Below are positions 9,446 through 20,195 of a stretch of DNA of 64,000 nucleotides, in pieces. The first letter of the stretch is position 1; each line of letters starts with the position of its first letter. This DNA comes from Fulvia fulva. Its lineage: Eukaryota > Ascomycota > Dothideomycetes > Mycosphaerellales > Mycosphaerellaceae. The stretch is from the NCBI RefSeq assembly GCF_020509005.1, contig NC_063017.1, positions 4,340,001 to 4,404,000 on the forward strand. The letters run 5' to 3'. The position numbers and the translations under genes are program-made. The notes under the pieces are model-generated. The model searched no databases and was not told the origin of the DNA. It was given only the letters and a program-made list of their open reading frames with translations.

Positions 9446-12025
9446 TCAACCCTTTGCGACCTTGTTCCATGGCATCTTCTTCATGGCACGCTTCGCTGTA
9501 TCGTTTGCAGACGACTTGGATTTCTTTCCAGCGACCTTCCACTCATCCTTCGTCGCCTCTGATGATGATCCTGCTGCAGCATCGCTCTCGTAAGGTGGGG
9601 GTGGATCAGCTACGGAAGCGACATGTGGTGACGCCGCTGGCTGGTCCTGCAGCAAGGTGGCTTTCTCATCTAGCAATGTGGACTCTGGCCCATTCTCGGG
9701 CCCTTCCGAAATCTGTTTGACTTCCTTTTCTTCAGACGGCAGAGGTATTTCACTTCGCGTCTCCTCTCCAGGCTCATCAACCTTCTCTGCTTGTGAGTCG
9801 GTTCGCTTCTGCTCTTCAGCTTCAGCCTGCTTCTCAGCCGCGTGTTGCAGTTGACGCTTTTCTCTCTCCCTTTCTTGCTTACGCCTTCTCTTCTCAATCA
9901 GCATCAGCTTCTTGAACTCCGGCTGTAGGTACTTAAGCTCTCCATTGTTGCGAATAGCTAACGCCTTCAAGATCTGCGAGCGGTAGTCCTTCGTGAAATG
10001 CGAGTCCTGGAACCTCTTCTGTGCGGAAAGGAGACCTGGCTTGCGAACCGAGTAGCCACGCAATGATCTAGAATCCTCGATCCAGCTCTTCTTGACTTGC
10101 GGCCGCAGGTCAGTCCACATATCAGAGGCGATAGATTGTGCATAATCATCTGGCTCGTCGATCTCTAGATCCTCACATACTATTGGTAACGCATGGAAGA
10201 GGAAGAAATCTTTGCCTTTTCCACCCTCGTCCTTGGGCTGTGGCTCGATGCTTGTTGGTACACCGAAGTCGCGGACCTTCACAGGCTCCTCCCATTTAGC
10301 GAGCGGCACCGTTTTTGCGATGGGATTGTTGACAGGTATGGAGCCCTCTTGCGGTGCTTTGGGCACAGGTCCATTGGCGATATGACCTTTGCGAATCGCT
10401 GCAGAACTCGCGGCCTTCTTAGGTCGGTTTTCGACTGCGCCGGACAACGTCACAGGCTTGCCTTTTGGAGGCTTTCCTCCTCTCGTTGCCTGTGATGCAA
10501 ATCGCTTGGCCTCCTCAAGCTGAGCAGTGCTGAAGGTATGTAAATTGCTCGTGGATCGCGTGTCTGTGCTAGTCGTAGTCTTGATGCTCCTGTTGTCTGA
10601 CAAGTCAACGGCATCTTCTGTGGTGGTGGCCTTGACAGACTTCCCACTAGGCATGGGCGGCTGCTCCCTTTCAGGCTGCGGTGACTCATTGTTGCTGCCT
10701 GGCTTGATCATGCTCACGACTCGTTGCTTCGGCACTGGCGGTACCTTACGAGATCGATCCTCTGCAAATCTGATCAGAAGAGGGTCGCGACCATTGATAA
10801 TTCTTTTTCCGTTCATCTGACGCTTTGCAGCGACGGCACTCTCAAGATTCACAAAGTGGACGAAGCCACAGGCCTTCTTAGGCATTACCTTCGCAGATTC
10901 GACCTTTCCAAACTTCGCAAATGTCGCTTTCAGTAGATGTACTGTGGTGGTGTTCCGCAGGCTGCCAACCCACAAGACCTTGCTGGGATTCCCTGCTGAA
11001 TCTACATCCGTGGGCTCAGGAGCTGATTGTCTCACTGCAGGCGCTTCACTCGAGGCATGTGGCGCTATGCCCTGCGGGTGGGCAGCAGCGTCTCTGTCGG
11101 CCTGCTCCTGACTCTCTTCGGCCCAATCCAAGGATTGTGCGATCCAGGCTGGCACGGTAGACGCAGCGGAGGTTACTTCTGATATCAAGCCGGGCTCACT
11201 GGCAGCTTCTGCTGCATCATCTGGCTTGCTGGGCTCGGGATGGCTGTCTGCGATGGCTTCAGAAACCATGACTGCATCTCCCCTCGCGTCGCCTGCTGGG
11301 TTCTTCTCTTCGCTACCAACTTCTGCTGATGGCAACGACACTGTGCTCGTTGCCGGCGTCTCGAGATCCAAAAGTTCATGACTTGTGTCGCAGTTCTGTA
11401 AATCCCGAAGCTCACGATCAGAAAAGGCGCCACTGCTATCGCTGCCATCGTCCGACGGCACTTTCAGAACATCGGGGGCTGGTACTGTGGCACTCATCCT
11501 GTCAGCAGCTGTTGGAGCTGATCGTGCCTCGTCATTTGAATCTCGTGTGGTCTCCTCATCGACTCGGTGGACAATTGGCTCAACAGCATCCAGCTCATCG
11601 AGATCTTCCTCGGTCAATACAGTGTCTGCGATGCTCGCTGTATCTGCGATGGAGATATTGTCACTCATCAATGAGCGCTTGTACTCGACGACTGCGATCC
11701 TCGTCCGTTCTTCGTGGTCTCTGGCCAAGCTAGTGGAGCCATCGGTCAGGAGGAAATCCTCGCGATCTCGAACCAGTTTCGCTGTCGCCGCCCGCTCAGT
11801 CCAGAAGATCTTGTTCCTGTCAGAGAGACCATCCCAAATGCCCATGGCCATGCCTCTGATCGGCTCGTCCGGCGTAAGGAGCCCAGCATCGTGGCATATT
11901 GCGTGCAATGCGTGGTGAGTGAAGAGGTGTTGGCCAAAGGTCTCAGGCAGCTCGTCCTCCTTATCTATGAAAACTGCTGATATTTCAGGCCTATCAGTGA
12001 CCAGAGTATTCAACGGTACAGCCAT
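9446..12025 (-). CDS. RRM-domain RNA-binding protein, 859 residues
   Basis: Intronless; the ATG (complement 12023-12025) is the first in frame. Residues about 349-422 form a single RNA recognition motif: RNP2 is VLWVGSL and RNP1 is KACGFVHFV. A conserved-looking block at about 30-95 (FGQHLFTHHALHAICHD...) resembles a second block near 610-690 (FFLFHALPIVCEDLEI...MWTDLRPQVKKSWIED), suggesting a duplicated fold of unknown type. Between them lie long acidic and Ser/Thr-rich disordered stretches. A charged helix (IEKRRRKQEREREKRQ) and a basic C-terminus follow. Cytoplasmic or nuclear RNA work is likely. I do not recognise a named orthologue; an RRM protein of unknown role is the safe call. Confidence 0.8.
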   Translation of the reverse strand: MAVPLNTLVTDRPEISAVFIDKEDELPETFGQHLFTHHALHAICHDAGLLTPDEPIRGMAMGIWDGLSDRNKIFWTERAATAKLVRDREDFLLTDGSTSLARDHEERTRIAVVEYKRSLMSDNISIADTASIADTVLTEEDLDELDAVEPIVHRVDEETTRDSNDEARSAPTAADRMSATVPAPDVLKVPSDDGSDSSGAFSDRELRDLQNCDTSHELLDLETPATSTVSLPSAEVGSEEKNPAGDARGDAVMVSEAIADSHPEPSKPDDAAEAASEPGLISEVTSAASTVPAWIAQSLDWAEESQEQADRDAAAHPQGIAPHASSEAPAVRQSAPEPTDVDSAGNPSKVLWVGSLRNTTTVHLLKATFAKFGKVESAKVMPKKACGFVHFVNLESAVAAKRQMNGKRIINGRDPLLIRFAEDRSRKVPPVPKQRVVSMIKPGSNNESPQPEREQPPMPSGKSVKATTTEDAVDLSDNRSIKTTTSTDTRSTSNLHTFSTAQLEEAKRFASQATRGGKPPKGKPVTLSGAVENRPKKAASSAAIRKGHIANGPVPKAPQEGSIPVNNPIAKTVPLAKWEEPVKVRDFGVPTSIEPQPKDEGGKGKDFFLFHALPIVCEDLEIDEPDDYAQSIASDMWTDLRPQVKKSWIEDSRSLRGYSVRKPGLLSAQKRFQDSHFTKDYRSQILKALAIRNNGELKYLQPEFKKLMLIEKRRRKQEREREKRQLQHAAEKQAEAEEQKRTDSQAEKVDEPGEETRSEIPLPSEEKEVKQISEGPENGPESTLLDEKATLLQDQPAASPHVASVADPPPPYESDAAAGSSSEATKDEWKVAGKKSKSSANDTAKRAMKKMPWNKVAKG

Positions 12026-12816
12026 TGAACTGTCCTCGAACTCAGACGTCGCCGAGACCTATCGAAAGAGTCGTGTTTGCTGCATCAATGATTCCTCACC
12101 GTCACTCCACGCGGCCCAAAGTGGTGCTGGTACCTGCGTTTGATGGCGATCAATTATGAGATCACTGTCATGCTGGCACCTCAGAAGCAATATCGCTGCC
12201 ATTAACAAGAATGCGCGGTATCGCCATAGCAATGGGTGTGCTCCGGAGACCCTTGACGGAACGGCGTCCACGCAGCAAAAAAGCTTCTCAAGACGCGTTC
12301 GCGTCGCGCCTGCTTTGGGAACATTTCTCTCTGTCGCTGTTAACATCTACTTCGTTCGATTTAGATGGATACATAGGCTAATAGCCGGTTGATGCTAGCA
12401 GGCTATTGTCCTCTCACCGAACACGATGCTGTACACCAAAGATCGCACGAGCATGGGCCAAGCGCGAAGAAGCAATGTGTCCACGCGTTCGACACAAGAG
12501 CCACCGCTAGACCACGAGATATCCACAGTACCGCTGCGTGTCGAACATTGCATCCTTCCCACACGACCTCCACTTGCCTCGCAATGGAAATATGCATATG
12601 TCAGCATCAGGCGAAGAGATCTGCATCAAGATTTGCCAAGAACTGCCATGTTAGCCACTACGGCTACCAAGATGCTGCTTACTTCGCAGCGTAACATGCT
12701 ACATTCTCTTTGCCGATGGCGTAGCCTATAGTCAGTGCTATAGCTTACTGTTTGCCTTACAGTTACAGCCCATCTACTGCTTGGGCTCATGGAGCAATCT
12801 CCTACCAGCTGCCACG
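12026..12816. other. intergenic region
   Basis: About 800 bases separating two divergently oriented genes. I see only short overlapping open frames without motifs and nothing else of note. Confidence 0.45.
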
Positions 12817-14502
12817 ATGCGCCTTGATCGAACCATAGCATCTGGCATTGGAGCCGCGTCCCTGCTCAACCAACAGGTCTTCGCCACAAACTTCCTTGAC
12901 CACGACAGTCTACTGGCCGGTGTAGAAGATCCCGCTTGGTTTGAAGAGAATGTGCCAATCCTGGATATACCTGAAGAGCAGATTCGAATCGTTTACTACT
13001 ACAGGTGGCAAACATGGCGGGAGCATCTCTTCTACACTGGACCGCAGTATGGATACTTATCGACAGAGTTCTGAATGCTTTCGCTATAAGTTAGGAGGTA
13101 TGCTGCTCCGCGTGGAGGCATTGTCGCTGCAGCAGGGCAACATATTAACGAAGGACGATGGCTACGCGACAGGAAACCTGGCCAGGATATTGTCAATTAT
13201 GATGTTACAATATGTTTACGATCTCACTGGACTGATGTTGGTGATATAGTGGCTCGCTGGACCAGGACAGTTCGAATAGCCTGCTACCGAGGACGTCAAC
13301 CCGAGTACATATACCTGGATGAAACCCTCATTGTCAATTCACTAGTCTCCGCAGATTGGGAGTACTTTGGGCTTGAGAATGTTGCATACCACGGTCACAA
13401 CGTCACTGTGTTGTGGGACGAGACTGGCACGCATTATGATCAAGGTGAGTCAATCCAATCGCGAGCGACGACTTCCATACTCAACATACTTCCTCTCGGC
13501 CAAGGTCTTCGAGTCTGGGTCAATGATCAATCCGCCGGCAATAGAGCAGACCTAGGCGCTCTCACAATCACTATACCACCACCAAATGTCCAGCCCATTA
13601 GCGACCTTGTCAACATCGCCGCCAACAGCCTGAACCTCCTTCAGGGACCACAAGCAAACGCGTCCTTCTCCACGACGATTGGAGGAGATAATTTTACCCA
13701 CGGCATAGATGGCAGTATCTTCCGCCGCAAATTCAGAACCCTGCTCTGAACGTGCGCTGGACGACATACAGCAGTCCAAACCCCTCAGACTGGTACAGCA
13801 TCGATCTACGCCGGCTTCAGGCTATGTCGGAGGTGCATGTGTACTTTTATGACGACGATGGAGGAGTTCGGGTACCGACTTCCTATGATCTTCAATGTCT
13901 CCCCTCGAACGTGACGAATATGACCGGCACCTGGACCACGATCGCAGACCAACAGATAGATGGCATACTGTCGAACAATGCACGCATTCGAATAACATTT
14001 CCCTCAGATCATCACTTCCCAGATTCAAATTGTTGCGCCGAATCGAGGGAATGGGACGGGGTGGGGTTTGTCAGAGGTACAGGTGTGGACACGACCGATC
14101 TTCATGATCAGCACTGTTGGTAGCGGAGAGGTGATTGATGCTGGCAACAGCTCATCCATGCTCCAGCTGTCCACGGAGGTGAGCAGCAAGACTCAGCTTT
14201 GGGAGTTTTTACCGGCTCCGGGAGGATGGTTGAAGATCAGGAATGTCGGTAGCGGCCAGCTCATGATGGTCTCGAGCGCTTCGCAAGATGCCGGTGCTAC
14301 AGTGGAGCAGGATGAAGATTATGGTGACGATGGCCAGTTGTGGAGGGTGCAGGATATGGAGGGGAGTGGGCAGTTCTTGATCAGGAACAAGGCAACCGAT
14401 GTGGTGGCAAGTGTAGATGGGCAGATGGTTGTGCAACAGGCTGCACTGAACGGAAGCACAAGCCAACTGTGGAAGTTGCTTGCTTCTGTGCCGCCTCCTT
14501 GA
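12817..14502 (+). pseudogene. broken glycosidase-like gene with discoidin-like part and ricin-B lectin domain
   Basis: The start looks real: ATG at 12817, possible secretion leader, then a block (DPAWFEENVPILDIP...YYYRWQTWREHLFY) that I recall from the N-terminus of secreted fungal six-hairpin-glycosidase-like proteins. Two in-frame stops (13072-13074 and 13084-13086) interrupt it. Coding resumes in the same frame at about 13099 (YAAPRGGIVAAAG) and runs to 13749. A likely in-frame intron lies at 13445-13504 (GTGAGT...AAG). A frame change near 13730 leads to a discoidin-like region (WTTYSSPNPSDWYSIDL) that ends at 14123. Another frame change near 14080-14110 leads to a ricin-B-type lectin domain with two repeats ending in QLW (about 14110-14490). 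Compared with the remembered family, most of the catalytic barrel seems absent after about 13200, so an internal deletion is likely. I call it a pseudogene; missed introns could rescue part of it but not the adjacent stops. Confidence 0.65.
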
Positions 14503-15228
14503 TGACAGTCGCCCAGCAAAGGTCTTAGCAAGGTCGCACCTTCCTCGTGATTAGAGCTATGCATAAGTGAAGGTGCCGTTATGCCGCCTCAAGCTTGGAC
14601 TCCTCAACCGCGCCGTTTGACCCTACACATGTGACCTTCGTTCACTACGCTCTGGACACTGTTATCAACGCGGCCGTCGTCGCAGCCATCCACGAGGCGT
14701 ACCCAGACCTCGATGAGGCTTGCAAGATTTCCGAGGGCTCGAATGGTATTACTAGGCGCTCTCGTATCATGCCGCGCGTCTAGGCTGGCTCGTGCGATCG
14801 TGCGTGAGTTGTGAGAGCACGGCAGCCTCAGCAGGGACTACCATGACGATCGAGTGGAATGAGCGATGAAGTGATTAAGCACCGAGCCAACTCGGACAGT
14901 ATGAGCTGAACCAGGTTGCGATAGGTGATGACAATGCTCCGGGTGGGCAAGTGGTAGAAAGATCACCATGAGGCAATAATAGCCATGAAATGAAAATGTC
15001 AAGTCTCACTCATTACTCCTTGTTTTGCTTGATGTCGTCGTGGTTTGTCGTCTTCGCATGTGCCCGTTTCGATACCACTGTCTTTGACTTAGCTTGATGA
15101 CAGTGATGCATGAGATCTGATAATGACTTCACGGTTCAGTCACTACTTGCCTAAGATATAGGTTGTGGATGAGCCATAACCCCATGCCTCACACCATCTC
15201 GCACCCCATCCCTCTCGCCTATCTTTCC
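14503..15228. other. intergenic region
   Basis: About 725 bases between convergent genes. A 62-codon open frame at 14595-14783 has no motif and I do not support it. I see no repeat. Confidence 0.4.
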
Positions 15229-17226
15229 TCAATACGGCCCACACTCCCTCTCCAACCACGTCCGACTCATCTCATCCTCCTCAAAGAACGGCAACGTCTT
15301 CTCCAGCACCTCCTTGTGATAATCCGTCAACCAATGCCTCTCCTTGTCCGACAGTAACGTCACATCAATCAGCTTCCTACACATCGGTACCATCGTCACA
15401 TGCTCGAAGCCGTAGTATGGCTTATCGCCGAAATTGTGCTTCGTCTTGACCTCCTTCACCATGATCACATTCTCAATGCGGATTCCAAAGTTACCATCCT
15501 CGTAGTAACCAGGCTCATCACTGATGACGTTTCCGATTGATAGGGGAACTTCTGAGTATTGGATGCGAGTGCCGATGCCGATGGGGCCTTCGTGCACGTT
15601 GAGGAAGCTGCCGACGCCGTGGCCCGTACCGTGGCGGTATTCGAGGCCGTATTGCCAGAGGTATTGGCGGGCTAGGGTGTCGAGGGCGAAGCCGGATGTC
15701 CCTTTGGGGAAGACAGCTTGTTCGAGGCCGATGTTGCCTTTGAGAACAAGGGTGTAGGCTTCGATCTCGGCGGCTGTGGGTTCACCGAAGTGGAGCGTTC
15801 GGGTTGTGTCTGTTGTGCCATCGAGATACTGCGCGCCGGAGTCGCAGAGGTAGACTTTACTAGGATCGATAGTGGAGCAGTTGCCTGGTTCGGGTTTGTA
15901 GTGGATTACGGCGGCGTTGGGACCTGTAGAGGAGATGGTGTCGAAGGAGAGGCCGACGAATTTGTCGTGCTTGCTGCGGATTGCTTCGAGCTTGTCGGCG
16001 GCTTGTACTTCGTCGAGTTTGGAGCCTTTGTTGACGAGCTCGTTCTCTAGCCAGGCGAAGTATTCGACCAACGCTGCGCCGTCGCGGATGTGACACTTTC
16101 TCATGCCTTCGAGCTCGGTGCTGTTCTTGATGGCCTTGGCGTCGCCGATGGGTGATCGAACCTCATCGACCTTGTCTTCGCCGCCTAATGATCGTGACAG
16201 TGCCCATGACGCTCTCGTAGAGATGAGGAACTTCTGCTTGGTTGTGTTCGAACTGCCATTTGTGGTAGTTTCAGAGTTCGCCAAAGTTGTGATGTCGGAG
16301 AAGATGCTGTCGTAAGGACGTATCGAAATGCCTGCAAGATGTGCCTTTGCGTTGTCTTGTAGCTTGCTCTCGTCGACGTATAGCGTTGCGCTGGTAGGCG
16401 TGATGACGGCGTACGAGAAGAAGACCGGGTTGTATGGAATGTCATTCCCGCGAAGGTTGAACAGCCATGCGATCTCGTCAAGCATGCTGACCACGAATGC
16501 GGCCGCCTTCTTCTTGTCCAACTCCTTGCGCAGCTCCTCGATCTTCTCTTGGAATTGCTTGCCGGCGTACTCCATACCCAGCACCTTCACCGGCTCACTC
16601 GGCCTTGGTGGCTTGTCCTTGCCCCATACTTTGTCGACGAGGTTCTCTGCTATTGCGACCAGCTCTTTGCCGCCCTTCTTCTTGATCTTCTCCGCCAGCT
16701 TCCTGCCTTCTGGTGCTGTGATGGTGGTAGGGTCCACGCCGACGGTCTTGCCGTCCTCGGCCTGCTCAATGGTCCACTCTTGCCATGTAGGCGCATCTTG
16801 GAGTCCTTGCTTGAGGAGCGTCCAATTGCTGTCGAGCTGATGACTTGCTTGGTTGAAGTATCGTCCGTCTGTTGCTAACGCAGCCTTTTCTCGCCCAATG
16901 ACAGCCGTTCCGGCGGAACCTGAGAAGCCGCAGATGAACTCGCGGCGGGCGTCGGTGGGGGCTATGTACTCGGACGAGTGTGCATCCTCAGAGGGAACGA
17001 CTACGCCATGTCAGTCAGCCATCAAGCCTCAATGTGTGGAAATCATACTGTACAGGTCTACCTTGTGCTCCCTCATCAGCTCGCGCAGCCGCGTCAGGCG
17101 GTCTGTCGTATCGACCTTGTCCATCTCAGCGGGTCTGTATAGTCGTGAAGCAGCGTGGAAGGTTCGATGTGCAAGAGGCAATGTGCTTGGGCTGCGTGAC
17201 AACCAGCGAGTGAGGGAAGTGCGCAT
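15229..17226 (-). CDS. Xaa-Pro aminopeptidase P (M24B), two exons, likely dual targeting
   Basis: Exons on the minus strand are 17226-17049 and 17000-15229, joined across a 48-bp intron; together 649 residues, the normal length of this family. The enzyme removes an N-terminal residue that precedes proline, using two metal ions. The creatinase-like N-terminal domain starts with [19 protein letters not shown] and, after the splice, [15 protein letters not shown]. The catalytic pita-bread domain shows metal ligands in YLCDSG and DGTTDTTRT (two Asp), HGTGHGVG (His), a Glu in DEPGYYEDG and a Glu in GIRIENV. The first 34 residues from ATG 17226 are Arg/Ser/Leu-rich without acidic residues, like a mitochondrial presequence. 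The second in-frame ATG at 17124 begins [10 protein letters not shown], the usual cytosolic start. The gene is divergent from the ArgJ gene. Confidence 0.92.
17001..17048 (-). other. spliceosomal intron in the aminopeptidase P gene
   Basis: 48 bases reading GTATGA...GTAG on the minus strand, with GCTGAC as a possible branch site. Exon 1 runs into a stop if it is not removed; removal splits one Ile codon and joins the conserved VPSEDAH block in frame. Confidence 0.87.
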
Positions 17227-17648
17227 GAAAGCAGATCGACACCGAAAGACAGTCACATGCACACCAACACGGAAAAACAGTCACATGCACACCAACTCTA
17301 CAACTGGACTACGTGTAATGCGACATCCTGGTGGCCCAAAGAGGTGACATCGAACCACTGGCGGTATATCTGGTCACGTTTGGTATAACGCATACCTTAG
17401 CATGTCGCATGGATCAATAAAACCTGTCGCTGCTGCTGCTGCTGTACCATCTCTGATAGACCAACAGTCCACCAATTGGACACTTCCGTTCTTTCCCGTA
17501 CCGTAGTACGGTGGCATCGCCGTCGTGGTCATCTTATTGCGACTTTGCTTGATCGGGAAACAGGCCGCACATCCCGCTTCCTCTTCAGACTTTGAAGACA
17601 ACTCCAAGTGACCGCCATCAACATTCATCAACGCCCACCTCCAGCTTG
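17227..17648. promoter_or_regulatory. divergent promoter region with a 20-bp direct repeat
   Basis: 422 bases between two divergent starts. A perfect 20-base direct repeat occurs at 17249-17268 and 17277-17296 (each contains CAGTCACATGCACACC), 28 bases start to start. It lies within 75 bases of the aminopeptidase start. I found no Gcn4/CpcA TGACTCA site, though one might be expected for an arginine gene. Function is unknown. Confidence 0.4.
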
Positions 17649-19184
17649 ATGGCACCCAATGGCTCATCAGCCGTGAAGCGGCTCCTCGCAGCTGCCATCC
17701 AGGTCCGCTCATACTCAGCCCCAGCAGACCGCGCAATTCCCGCGGCCAAGCAAAAGTACATACCAGTTTCCGGCACATATCCCAAAGGCTTCCTGGCTGG
17801 CAGTGCTTTTGCTGGCGTCAAGTCGAGCAACACCAAATATGACGATCTTGCACTCGTCGTATCCGAGGAAGCCTGTCCCGCCGCCGCCGTCTTCACCAAA
17901 AATATCTTCAAGGCCGCGCCAGTCATCACCTCAAAGCAGACCTTCTTTGACAGCAAGAAGAATGGGCATGGCCTCGATCGCTTCAGGGGTGTTGTTGTGA
18001 ACTCAGGCTGCGCGAACGCAGTCACCGGCAAGCTAGGCCTTGAGCATGCCGAAGCAATGGCTCGCACCACCGATCAATGCTTTGGTGACTCTTCCCCCGA
18101 CGCACCGCCACACACTCTGGTCATGAGTACTGGTGTCATTGGCCAGCGCTTACCTATCGACCGCATCACCAATGCCATCCCGAAACTTCACGAGAATTTA
18201 GGAAGCTCCCACGAGCACTGGATGGCCGCAGCCCAGGCCATTTGCACCACTGACACCTTTCCCAAGCTCATTTCAAGGACCTTCACGCTTCCCTCGCACC
18301 CGGACACCACCTACAGCATCGCTGGCATGACCAAAGGCGCTGGCATGATTCACCCAAACATGGGCACCCTCCTGGGTATAGTCTGCACGGATGTAAAGGT
18401 TGATCCAGAGTCTATGCGAAGTATCTTGCGCCATACAACAAGCAAATCCTTCAACTGCATCTCCATCGACGGCGACACCAGCACCAACGACACCGTAAAC
18501 TTCTTCGCAAATGGCGCTGCGGCTCCTGCGGGTGCTAGCCCTGTTCGCTATATCCCCAGAAAACAGATGGCAGACGAGAGCACAGCCTCTGCAACTGAAC
18601 AAGCCGACTTTGAAGCTTTCACCCGCGTCCTGGACAACTTCTTCGTTGATCTGGCCCAGCTAGTGGTCCGCGATGGCGAGGGTGCAACCAAATTTGTCAC
18701 CATCCGCGTGCGCTCAGACGAGGGCTATGTCCCCGCCAAACGCGCAGCCGTAAGTATCGCTCGCTCTGCCCTGGTAAAGACGGCCTTGTACGGCAAGGAT
18801 GCGAACTGGGGCAGAATCTTATGTGCTATTGGGTACGCACCAGGCATCATGGGATCCGACACCCTTCCAGTGCATCAGTTTGCGACAAGGGACAGCAAGA
18901 GTAGAGATAGCAGTCCCGTGGTCATACCTTCACGCACTAGCGTCAGCTTTATTCCTGCGGACGGCAGTGAGGAGTTGAAACTTTTGGTCAGAGGCGAACC
19001 CGAGCAAGTTGATGAGCAGCGAGCGAAGCAGATCTTGGAGCAGGAGGACCTTGAAATTTTGGTGAGGTTGGAGGATGACGGAGCCGAGGCACCTGCAAGG
19101 AGGAGGAGGAGATCTGAGGCTGTCTTCTGGACTTGTGACTTTAGTCATGAGTACGTTACCATCAATGGTGACTATAGAACCTAG
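17649..19184 (+). CDS. arginine biosynthesis bifunctional protein ArgJ (ornithine/glutamate acetyltransferase), mitochondrial
   Basis: 511 residues, intronless. The enzyme moves acetyl from N-acetylornithine to glutamate and can also use acetyl-CoA, in the mitochondrial matrix. The ATG at 17649 starts a basic, serine-rich presequence ([19 protein letters not shown]). Conserved blocks are [27 protein letters not shown] (oxyanion and substrate loop), [11 protein letters not shown], and [18 protein letters not shown] with the autocleavage/nucleophile threonine at residue 240. Then come [14 protein letters not shown] and the family C-terminus [18 protein letters not shown]. The precursor is cut before Thr240 into two subunits. 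Two stretches look longer than usual, near residues 408-430 (serine-rich) and 485-495 (arginine-rich), both likely surface loops. An upstream TTG at 17592 is in frame but the ATG is preferred. Confidence 0.94.
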   Translation: MAPNGSSAVKRLLAAAIQVRSYSAPADRAIPAAKQKYIPVSGTYPKGFLAGSAFAGVKSSNTKYDDLALVVSEEACPAAAVFTKNIFKAAPVITSKQTFFDSKKNGHGLDRFRGVVVNSGCANAVTGKLGLEHAEAMARTTDQCFGDSSPDAPPHTLVMSTGVIGQRLPIDRITNAIPKLHENLGSSHEHWMAAAQAICTTDTFPKLISRTFTLPSHPDTTYSIAGMTKGAGMIHPNMGTLLGIVCTDVKVDPESMRSILRHTTSKSFNCISIDGDTSTNDTVNFFANGAAAPAGASPVRYIPRKQMADESTASATEQADFEAFTRVLDNFFVDLAQLVVRDGEGATKFVTIRVRSDEGYVPAKRAAVSIARSALVKTALYGKDANWGRILCAIGYAPGIMGSDTLPVHQFATRDSKSRDSSPVVIPSRTSVSFIPADGSEELKLLVRGEPEQVDEQRAKQILEQEDLEILVRLEDDGAEAPARRRRRSEAVFWTCDFSHEYVTINGDYRT

Positions 19185-19269
19185 ACTGCACAGCATAGAG
19201 TATCCCTGTGGTGGTGTACATGGTGTACCACTGATCCTGCAATCGAGGCTGTACAATTTTGCACACTCT

Positions 19270-20030
19270 CTAGACTCTCCGGTTATGTAGCGACGCAGCC
19301 GACACCTTGTAAGTGTATCTGAAATCGGCGGAGGAGGTTCCTCTCCTCTCTTGCCGCCAAACGAATGCGATGTCGCGCAATGCAACTATCATTTGTGCAA
19401 AAGCAGCTTCTTCGTTGGGGAACTCCGCCAGAAACCCAAACCCGGGAGCGAGGACGGTGCCTGGGCGAGGATGAAGCGAACCAAATCGAAAGTTCCCAAG
19501 CACTTCTAGCTTCGCCTTCCAGTCCACAATCCCAATGCAGTCTGCAGCATATCCTTGGCAGTATGTTATTTCCTTCTCGACAACAAGTGTGTGTGTGAAT
19601 TTTAGCTTCTTGAAGATCTTGTCATCTGTTAAGAAGGAGTAGAAGCCTGGGTGGCAGCATCCTCCTGCGGGACCCTCGTTCACGATCTGGATCGATGCAG
19701 TAGAGCCTGAATCCACACACTCTTGGTCGATCAGTGCCAACAACGCGCAGACTATGCGGAACTTTGTGGCGTTGGGGTCTTTGACGAGTTAGAGCGTTTA
19801 TCCTTGTAACTGAGAGCGGCTTCCCAGTAGTTGGACGAAGCTCCTGTCGCTGATAAATGCACATCGACGAATGATTTGGTGCCGGGCTGTGTATACGGCA
19901 GAAAAACTGCTCGTGCTTGTTCTTGGTACGACAGCTGAGGTCTAGGTGCGATGTCTAGTGCTGAGAGGTCGTTCCAGTCGTCCGACAACTCGCCGAAGAA
20001 GCCCTGCAGTACTTCGTAACTGCTCGCCAT
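19270..20030 (-). pseudogene. unknown gene with a one-base frame break
   Basis: The ATG (complement 20028-20030) opens a protein-like frame (MASSYEVLQGFFGELSDDW...) that runs to about 19800. Coding character then continues in another minus frame (KFRIVCALLALIDQE...) to 19270, about 250 residues in total. The switch lies near 19785-19800, where the first frame meets a stop after PQSSA and the second has a stop just before its coding part. No GT-AG pair of plausible size bridges them. This suggests a single-base indel, biological or a sequence error. I do not recognise the family; there is no signal peptide. The tail is convergent with the ArgJ gene. Confidence 0.5.
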
Positions 20031-20195
20031 AGTCTGAGTCTTGCTGCCACGTCGAGAATCTCGACGCTCGAAGATTGTAAGACGGTGGTCAGAAGCAAGT
20101 TTTGTCTGATGTGTGAATTGCGGAACATGGGACAGGTCGAGGAGGCGATTCCAAGTTGACGTTGTTAATGAAGGGCTGGCTCCTACGAGAGACCA

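Noticed and set aside
14077..14111. 35-bp intron joining the discoidin-like and ricin-B parts
   Set aside because: Shorter than the other introns in this window and lacking a branch site; a frame change is more likely.
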